From: Flectonema sp. DT1601 | Taxonomy: Eukaryota > Euglenozoa > Diplonemea > Diplonemida > Diplonemidae | Assembly (NCBI GenBank): GCA_964019425.1 | Contig: OZ025830.1 | Span: forward strand, 310,001-374,000 | Reading direction: 5' to 3' | Length of the DNA stretch: 64,000 bases | Shown here: positions 56,201-64,000 of the stretch, piece by piece | How positions within the stretch are numbered: position 1 is the stretch's first letter | How the letters are laid out: each line of letters begins with the position of its first letter | Program-made: the position numbers and the translations under genes | The notes under the pieces: generated by a model | The model's database searches: none | Told to the model about the DNA's origin: nothing | Seen by the model: only the letters and a program-made list of their open reading frames with translations

Positions 56201-57784
56201 CGAAAGCCCGACAATGACAGTTGGCACCATCACAAATCCGAAAAGGATGTACGCCACAGGGAACCACTTCAAGTTCGACGCAGTCTCTCCGAGGAATTTC
56301 GCTGCTGCGAGTGGCACCGGACGGAGCGGCCAGATGACGAACCAGACAACCGTTCCGAGGCAGTTGAAGAAAACGTGCTCGAGAGCCACCCTCATTCCGG
56401 TGTCGACGTTGTCTCCCGAAAGTGCTGAGATGATACCAGTAACCGTCGTACCGATGTTCGCTCCGTGGGTCAACGCGACAACCTTCTCAACGTGGATCAA
56501 ACCAATTCCGACGAGCGGGGTCAGCGTCGACGTGAACACCGAACTCGACTGCACCAAGATCGTGACACCAGTTCCGACCAGCAGCAAGATGTAACTGTCC
56601 AGCCCACCGCACATCTTCAGGTACTTGTTTTGGAAGTCGAGGTTCAGCACCTTTCTCGTGTACACAGCGACCTTACCCTTCAGGACAGACTGGAGCAGCT
56701 TCACCAGAAGCAACAGGCAGGTGCAAAGCATGGTAATCGACACGAACAGCAGCAACACACCGGCCTCGGAGTCCGACTGCGGGGTGTCACGGAAAACGAA
56801 TCCAGACTTCTTCTTGATGATCGACTTCTTCTCGAGTTTCGCCAACTCTTCGCTGGTCTTCGCCTCGGCGATCTTCTCAATCAGTCCCTTGTCGACAGAC
56901 ACCACACGTCCTGAAGTAGGCTTCGTGATCTTTTTGATGAACTCCGTCTTCTTTTGTTTGTCTCCGAGGTCCATGCTGTCAACAGCCGCTCCAGCGAGCT
57001 CCACCAAGAACCCGGACGAAGCCTCCAGAGGGAGAAACATAGACACAGTCAACCAGTTGAACATGTCGTGGAAAACAGCTGCGGTGAACGCTCTGCGGTA
57101 CTGTTCCGGACTGTTTAAGTGAGCAATCGAAACGATTGTGTTGGTCACCGAGGTACCGATGTTCGCTCCCATCACCAGGTACGCCGCGTTCTTCACCGTC
57201 ACCAAGTCGGAAGCAGCCATCGAAATCACAATCGAAGTCGTGGTCGAAGACGACTGCATGAGAACCGTCGCGAGGATTCCGATAGCGAGACCGGCCAGCG
57301 GGTTGGACAGAAGCTCGCTCTCACGGAAGGTCTTACCAGAAGACTTACCACCGAGAACCTTGAACGCGTTTCCCATGATCCCCAACGCAATGATGAACAA
57401 GTACAGAACTCCCCAGATCGCGCAGAACTTGATGAAAGCCGAAACCACCCACTCGACCTTTCCCATCGTCGACAGAAGCTTGAAAGGGACCTCCGTGTTA
57501 GGCATCTCCTGCAAATTCCATCGGTTGGCCTTGTCGTGCTCCTCCTTTGTCTGGAAAGTTTGGTACACGCGAAGACGCTCTCCCTCGATGCCGTCCTCAC
57601 CCTGCGCGTCTTCCTCAATGATGTCCTGACCACGAGGGAGTTCCAAGAATTCCTCGTAGGTCACAAACCCGTGGCTTCCAAATGGGTAGTAGCGAACCTC
57701 TTCGGTCTCCGGTCTCTTCAAATCCTTGTCCTTCGCGTCCGAACTCTTGCTGCTGCTCCTAGAGCTGCTGTCACCTTTTGTCAT
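53227..57784 (-). CDS. SLC34-type Na+/phosphate cotransporter fused to tetraspan and phytase-like domains, copy 1
   Basis: Exons 57784-54377 and 54216-53227 give 1465 residues; the 160-nt intron begins GTATGT and ends AAACAG. Residues ~105-555 are a type II Na/Pi cotransporter with the two inverted QSSS repeats (177-180 and 412-415), each followed by GANIGT(S/T)VT (206-214, 441-449), the Na+/phosphate site of SLC34. After a cytosolic Cys-containing linker come a new helix (~620-637), a claudin-like WR...GLWEVC stretch (641-665), a Cys-rich region, and ~830-1290, which resembles the phytase-like esterase domain (GLAYDSCSGDLLAVTGRGP; SEFAARDRNSG; KVLFLEQ). Helices at ~1318-1340, 1346-1367 and 1406-1430 complete a four-helix module. 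The tail is acidic. Codons are richer in G/C than in neighbouring genes, suggesting strong expression. Confidence 0.9.
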
Positions 57785-59163
57785 TTTGTTAGCTTCAAAA
57801 AAAAGCTTTTCTTCTTTTTTTTTTTTTGATAACTGACGTTGATGTCAAATCTGTGAGAAGAGAACAGATGCATAATTACAATGGACAAAAAGAAATCATT
57901 AAACCCAATTTACCGAACAACGTCAACGACACGACGACGAACAACTATCGTCACGACATCGTTACCAGCCATGCGATCAGCTTCCTTCTCTCATCTATCC
58001 ATCCTTCCCGAATCCCCCTCCACGACACCAATGTGAAGCAGTAAAATGTGGGATGGGCGACGGACACATGTGATTGCTTTGCTGCGGCCTGTCATCAAAA
58101 GAAAGAAAACTTTCAATTTCATTAACAACTCCAAAACTAAATTCGAACTTGGCAAACAACCTACACAAACAGGATCAGAATTCATATTACCAACACGTGA
58201 ATGGAATCGTCCATCGGGTTGTCAACAAGTGCTCGGGGGGGTAGCTCCTTGTCGAAACCGAAACAGGGCGGGCAGCCGCTGATGATTCTCATTCAAGAAT
58301 GGGAAAGAACTTTCCGAACCATTGGAATAGGATTCGTAGTGAGAAGCGAAGAAAAAAAAGGAAAAAAAAAGGGAAAGGAATGAAATGAAATCCACGCCCG
58401 CGGAGTCATAGTGCGCGACCAGCGCGCTCTATAGATACCGTCAAAGGCTAAAAAGAGAGGGAGTGAGGAATAAAAAGGATACCTACAAGTTGTCTTTGGC
58501 GCCGAGAAAACCAGGAGCACGCAATTTTTTTGGAGTAATGGGCGAGCCTTCTTCAAACTTCACACAACACAAAGCAAACCGAATCCATCGCCACAAACGA
58601 CCGACGCAAATCTCAACAAATATTCACACAAGCGGAACCTCTGCCGGGTTCGCATGGAAAAGTGGATCCAGCCTGACAACGGCGAAGATGAGAAAGGTAC
58701 TTTCGGACAACAAAGACGGGTATCGAAAAGTGAGTTTAACTGCATAAGGACAAGAACAAGAAGAAAAAAGATTATATTCAAGAAAAAGCAAGAGAATAAA
58801 GAAAAGAGGGGGAAATTGATCAACCAAACCATGATATGATCTCCACTGCGATTTATATGCATGCATGGAATACAAGAGGGAAGGGAAATGGGACAGGAAT
58901 ATTTAAAAAAGTACATTCCCTTTTTTTTGTTATTTTTTTTTTTTTTTTTTTTGATCTTCTTTCCTCTCTTCGTATGGTTGATTTAGATTATACGAAAGAA
59001 AGGAAAAGAACAGAGGAGGGAAAACTTGGTTAATAAATCGTATGCTTCCTTCCTTCCTTCCCCTAAATAATAACATAAAAACAATAACAAGCATAATAAG
59101 AAGGACTCGTTGGAGGGGAACAAAAGCGAAGCAATTACTTTACGACGACGACAACGACGACAA
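57785..59163. other. Spacer spanning the duplication junction
   Basis: 57785-58138 is the 5' flank of copy 1 (promoter region, with a T run near 57815). 58139-59163 repeats the 3' flank of the unit. Copy 2 therefore ends against the promoter of copy 1, and both should be transcribed the same way. Confidence 0.6.
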
Positions 59164-62100
59164 CTACTTGTCAGTCTTGTCAGGAGCATTGCTCTCCTCG
59201 TCGTGGTTGTCCTCACCCTCCTCCAGCTGCTTCTTCTTCAGAGCAAGTGGATCTGGGCAGCACAACTTGCTGATAACGTGGTGCAAGACAGCAGCCAAAG
59301 ACATAGTCATCATACCCCACGCAAAGATCGCAAATGCCCACGAGTAACTCTCCATCGTCAGGTACACGAGCTTTCCTTTAATCAAAACAAGCCCACCTCT
59401 CAGAGCCTCGTCCTGGAACATGCAGGTGTACGTGCTGTCTTCCAGAGCAGCCACCCTGACCCATCCAGCAAGGAGGAGAATCCAGCACACGGAAAAGCAA
59501 CCGGCGGTCACGTAGATGGCCATAGCAGCCTTCGTCGTGCAGGTGTAGGCAATCAGGGCAACCAGACCGATGAAGAGCAGAACACACGCGGTAACGACAC
59601 AACCACCGACAGCCTTGAAGTCCCCGGCAAGGTCTCCCTCCGGACACACATCTCCGATGTCACGGCACCTCTCAGTTCCCTTCACGATGTTCGACTCCGG
59701 AGTAGGGGATGGCGCCGATGACGATGGAGAGCATTTCGCCTTCGACAGCTGCAGCTCGTTCTTCAGGTTGATGACGTGCACGCTGGAGTATCCGCTGCCG
59801 GTCGCTCCGAACTTGTTGTCCTCAGCGAGCACGATGTTGTACTCGTTCGGCACGAGCATCGCTCCGATTGGCGACGACGACATTTTCTCTCTCGTCTTCT
59901 CAGCGATGTCGTTCAGGTCCATCAGCTTTTCCATGTCAACAGGTCTGGCATTGGCACCCGCGAGTATTTGGTAGGCCTGCGGATGGGCTTCGTAGTCGGA
60001 TTCAACGGCAGTCGATGGGTTGGTCACCGACGACTTCGCTCTCACCGCAGCTCCCTCGATGTTCACCAGAGTGCTGGTGGTCAACGACTTGATGTCATCT
60101 CCGGTAGAGAAGTCTACGACGTACATCCCTCCTCCAAGGTTCTTGTCGGCGAACTGTTTTTTATGTTATTTATTTTTATTCTTATTTTTCCTTCCATTGT
60201 TGCGCAGTTCCCTCTGTTACTTCAATAATGGGCACAAGACAAGAATATAGAGTGCGGAGACAAAAAAAACAAAACAAAAGGTTGGCTTCATTGTATAAAA
60301 AAAACTAACATACCTTTCCTTGTTCCAAGAAGAGAACCTTGTCACCAGCAAGCCACTGGGCAGAGACGAACTCAACTTCAGACTGGGCAGAGGCCACACC
60401 TCTCACATCCTCGCTGTATTCCGCGGAAGCTTCGTTCTGGAGGATGACCTTCACACTCGACAATACCGGAGCCCTGAAGTTGCTGATGTCCAAAACCGCA
60501 CACCTGACGACAGGGCTGCTGCGGAGGTACGCAGTGGTGCTCATGGCAACCTGGGCGCACACCACCATCTTAGTCTTCCCAGCGTTGACCGTCATCGTCA
60601 CTCTTCCGCTGTTCCTGTCGCGGGCAGCGAACTCCGAAGGAAGGATCTCAATCGTGTTGGGAATGCTCTCTCCGGTCATAGGAACGTAGGTGGCGAGAAT
60701 CTCACCGTTGTCATCCCAGAACACGATTCTCGCTCCGTACTGGTCGGAAGCGACGTAGGTTCCCGAAGTGCTTCCCGCTTTGTACGTGAGAACGTGAACG
60801 TCACCGAGGTCGAGACCCTGTACATCCGAACCCGAAGTCCCCGTGCAAGTGGAAGCGGCGGTCGTCGACGGCGCGGCGTAGCGTGAACCCCACGCGTTGT
60901 CGTTTGGAAGACCGGTGGCGTAGGTGACGGCCCCGAGGTTGTTGGTGCGCTTCAGCTGGGTAGTCGCTCCCATCTCGGCAACGTGCGAGCCCGAGTCCTT
61001 CGCCTTCGTCAGGGACATCAGCGACATCGACGGCGCGAAACCATCGAAGATGAAGGCCGATCCGTCAGTGCATCCCAAAGTTGGACCACGTCCGGTAACC
61101 GCCAGCAAGTCTCCCGAGCAGCTGTCGTAGGCCAGACCGGTGATCGCCGGAGCGTCGGTGCAGACTCTGCGGTCGGTCGACGACGAAGCGCAGGTCGAGG
61201 TGCAACCGGTGCAAGATGCGGTTAGACCGTTAGGAGCATTCGCCAAGTTCAGGTCGTCGAGCGTCTTCGGTGCGACAGGGAAGGTCGTTACCTTGTAGCT
61301 GCTGGAGGTTCCGGAAAAGAAAACGTTCGCGTGCGTCGGAGTGCTCACCAGCGGCGGCGCCACCGTCGAATCGTCTCCCGGGTAAAAGTATTCAACTCCC
61401 TTCGCATCCATCTGGTTGTGGTTGAAGAACTTGTAGTTGTACACCACCGCCGCGCAACGGTTGGTGTGGTATTCCTTGTTGTTTGCTCCGCATTCCGTAA
61501 TCTCAGGGCAGTGCTGCAGCCAGTCCCACACGCGGCACCCGAGCTTCGAGCACGTCTGCCAAGCACTCTCGTACATGTCGTCCTCCACGCTGGTTGGCTC
61601 GAATTCCGCTGACCAATCCTGCGTCTTGCAACTCCGGGCCAAATCCTTTGCGCAGTCGTTCACCTGGGCCTGGTCGCACACCGGCGGCCTGGTCGCCCAC
61701 TCCACGTCCTTCTTGAAGTCGTCAGAGCAAACCTCCCAAAGTCCGAAACCGTATTCCTTTCTTCCACGGGTCTCCTTCGCGTAACGGATACGTCTCCACT
61801 GCGCAGTCGGAATCGCCATCAGCAACGCGAGGAATGCCAACATCGCCAAACCCCAAGCCATCGGTGATGTCGGCCACTCGGCAACCTCCTCCGCCTCCGC
61901 CAACGCCTCCTTCTTTCGGAGTTCGTCCATGTCAACGTTGTCCTTGCTACGTTCTCCTCCCCAGACCTGCATCCAGTTCGGGTACGCACATCCGCACGGC
62001 GCGACGTCCGATCTCAGGCATCCCCCACGCGACAGCATGTTGGCCCTGTTTCTTCTCACCCACATCCACCCGACAAGGAACAGCACTACCAGGAAGATTG

Positions 62101-63721
62101 GAATCCCGACCGCGAGCAACACCTCCCAACCCGGAATCGAAAGCCCGACAATGACAGTTGGCACCATCACAAATCCGAAAAGGATGTACGCCACAGGGAA
62201 CCACTTCAAGTTCGACGCAGTCTCTCCGAGGAATTTCGCTGCTGCGAGTGGCACCGGACGGAGCGGCCAGATGACGAACCAGACAACCGTTCCGAGGCAG
62301 TTGAAGAAAACGTGCTCGAGAGCCACCCTCATTCCGGTGTCGACGTTGTCTCCCGAAAGTGCTGAGATGATACCAGTAACCGTCGTACCGATGTTCGCTC
62401 CGTGGGTCAACGCGACAACCTTCTCAACGTGGATCAAACCAATTCCGACGAGCGGGGTCAGCGTCGACGTGAACACCGAACTCGACTGCACCAAGATCGT
62501 GACACCAGTTCCGACCAGCAGCAAGATGTAACTGTCCAGCCCACCGCACATCTTCAGGTACTTGTTTTGGAAGTCGAGGTTCAGCACCTTTCTCGTGTAC
62601 ACAGCGACCTTACCCTTCAGGACAGACTGGAGCAGCTTCACCAGAAGCAACAGGCAGGTGCAAAGCATGGTAATCGACACGAACAGCAGCAACACACCGG
62701 CCTCGGAGTCCGACTGCGGGGTGTCACGGAAAACGAATCCAGACTTCTTCTTGATGATCGACTTCTTCTCGAGTTTCGCCAACTCTTCGCTGGTCTTCGC
62801 CTCGGCGATCTTCTCAATCAGTCCCTTGTCGACAGACACCACACGTCCTGAAGTAGGCTTCGTGATCTTTTTGATGAACTCCGTCTTCTTTTGTTTGTCT
62901 CCGAGGTCCATGCTGTCAACAGCCGCTCCAGCGAGCTCCACCAAGAACCCGGACGAAGCCTCCAGAGGGAGAAACATAGACACAGTCAACCAGTTGAACA
63001 TGTCGTGGAAAACAGCTGCGGTGAACGCTCTGCGGTACTGTTCCGGACTGTTTAAGTGAGCAATCGAAACGATTGTGTTGGTCACCGAGGTACCGATGTT
63101 CGCTCCCATCACCAGGTACGCCGCGTTCTTCACCGTCACCAAGTCGGAAGCAGCCATCGAAATCACAATCGAAGTCGTGGTCGAAGACGACTGCATGAGA
63201 ACCGTCGCGAGGATTCCGATAGCGAGACCGGCCAGCGGGTTGGACAGAAGCTCGCTCTCACGGAAGGTCTTACCAGAAGACTTACCACCGAGAACCTTGA
63301 ACGCGTTTCCCATGATCCCCAACGCAATGATGAACAAGTACAGAACTCCCCAGATCGCGCAGAACTTGATGAAAGCCGAAACCACCCACTCGACCTTTCC
63401 CATCGTCGACAGAAGCTTGAAAGGGACCTCCGTGTTAGGCATCTCCTGCAAATTCCATCGGTTGGCCTTGTCGTGCTCCTCCTTTGTCTGGAAAGTTTGG
63501 TACACGCGAAGACGCTCTCCCTCGATGCCGTCCTCACCCTGCGCGTCTTCCTCAATGATGTCCTGACCACGAGGGAGTTCCAAGAATTCCTCGTAGGTCA
63601 CAAACCCGTGGCTTCCAAATGGGTAGTAGCGAACCTCTTCGGTCTCCGGTCTCTTCAAATCCTTGTCCTTCGCGTCCGAACTCTTGCTGCTGCTCCTAGA
63701 GCTGCTGTCACCTTTTGTCAT
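59164..63721 (-). CDS. SLC34-type Na+/phosphate cotransporter fusion, copy 2
   Basis: Exons 63721-60314 and 60153-59164; the predicted protein is identical to copy 1, since the only coding difference I see (position 59998) leaves Ser unchanged. All QSSS motifs, the GLWEVC loop, the phytase-like region and the final three helices are present, and the splice sites are the same. Its 5' flank matches that of copy 1 as far as the window goes, so both are probably expressed and the duplication simply raises dosage. Such a recent copy could also be an assembly artefact or an allele placed in tandem. Confidence 0.88.
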
Positions 63722-64000
63722 TTTGTTAGCTTCAAAAAAAAGCTTTTCTTCTTTTTTTTTTTTTGATAACTGACGTTGATGTCAAATCTGTGAGAAGAGA
63801 ACAGATGCATAATTACAATGGACAAAAAGAAATCATTAAACCCAATTTACCGAACAACGTCAACGACACGACGACGAACAACTATCGTCACGACATCGTT
63901 ACCAGCCATGCGATCAGCTTCCTTCTCTCATCTATCCATCCTTCCCGAATCCCCCTCCACGACACCAATGTGAAGCAGTAAAATGTGGGATGGGCGACGG
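63722..64000. other. 5' flank of transporter copy 2
   Basis: Same as 57785-58063: a T run just upstream of the ATG and a CGACGA-rich stretch about 170 bp out. It should hold the promoter. The window ends here. Confidence 0.5.

Larger units (their letters stand above)
52203..58138. repeat. Tandem duplication, unit 1 (5.94 kb)
   Basis: Begins at AAATTCGAACTTGGC and repeats head-to-tail from 58139. By eye I find only one base change in the non-coding part (near 52633), one synonymous change in the gene (54061) and one extra T in a T run in unit 2. The unit carries the complete transporter gene with its flanks. Confidence 0.95.
58139..64000. repeat. Tandem duplication, unit 2 (cut by window end)
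   Basis: Matches unit 1 to the last base of the window, which corresponds to 58063. About 75 bp of the unit lie outside. Further copies beyond the window cannot be excluded. Confidence 0.95.

Noticed and set aside
54383-57829. Many long plus-strand frames opposite the transporter genes (also 60320-63766)
   Set aside because: They mirror the GC-rich, codon-biased minus-strand gene, are Arg/His/Ser-rich and overlap it fully. They are shadows of the real frame.

Overview
This is nuclear DNA of a single-celled eukaryote that I cannot place in a known lineage. Coding regions are separated by very AT-rich spacers packed with A or T runs of 15-42 bases. Introns are short (about 60-160 nt), with a yeast-like GTATG(T/A) donor and a CAG or TAG acceptor. 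The gene set (FYVE protein, ABCF1-like ATPase, UBE2D-type E2, GH20 hexosaminidases, histone stem-loop binding protein, SLC34 phosphate transporter) is eukaryotic throughout. All 20 protein genes I can support lie on the minus strand.

Layout, left to right. 0.3-9.3 kb: a Q/P-rich protein, a small secreted protein, a FYVE zinc-finger protein, a 6-exon ABCF1-like ATPase, a 73-residue protein and a DEAD-box helicase. 9.3-18.1 kb: no gene recognised; short dispersed repeats and one candidate structured RNA. 18.2-27.7 kb: a small Cys/His-rich protein, a repeat cluster and two tandem GH20 hexosaminidases. 27.7-38.8 kb: three large genes close together, namely a multi-C2HC zinc-finger protein, a kelch/SH3/coiled-coil/PDZ-like protein, and an adenylation-carrier-ankyrin fusion. 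39.3-43 kb: a ubiquitin E2, a 99-residue two-exon membrane protein and a Cys-rich type I membrane protein. 46-52.1 kb: an SLBP-PB1 fusion, small inverted-repeat elements, an 89-residue protein and a degenerate MPPED-like phosphoesterase. 52.2-64 kb: a nearly perfect tandem duplication of a 5.94-kb unit, each copy carrying one 1465-residue transporter gene.

The strongest candidate for an undescribed system is that transporter. An SLC34-type Na+/phosphate cotransporter appears fused to a second, claudin-like four-helix membrane module whose first outer loop holds a large domain resembling the phytase-like esterase family. If correct, phosphate release from organic matter and phosphate uptake sit in one polypeptide, and the gene has just doubled. 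Other unusual points are the SLBP-PB1 fusion, the adenylation-carrier-ankyrin protein, the phosphoesterase lacking its metal-binding residues, and a ~120-bp sequence shared just upstream of two unrelated genes.

The genes do not form one pathway. The secreted or surface products (two GH20 enzymes, the small secreted protein, the Cys-rich type I protein, the transporters) suggest a free-living or particle-feeding cell that digests chitin-like and phosphorylated matter outside the cell. That is inference from a small sample.
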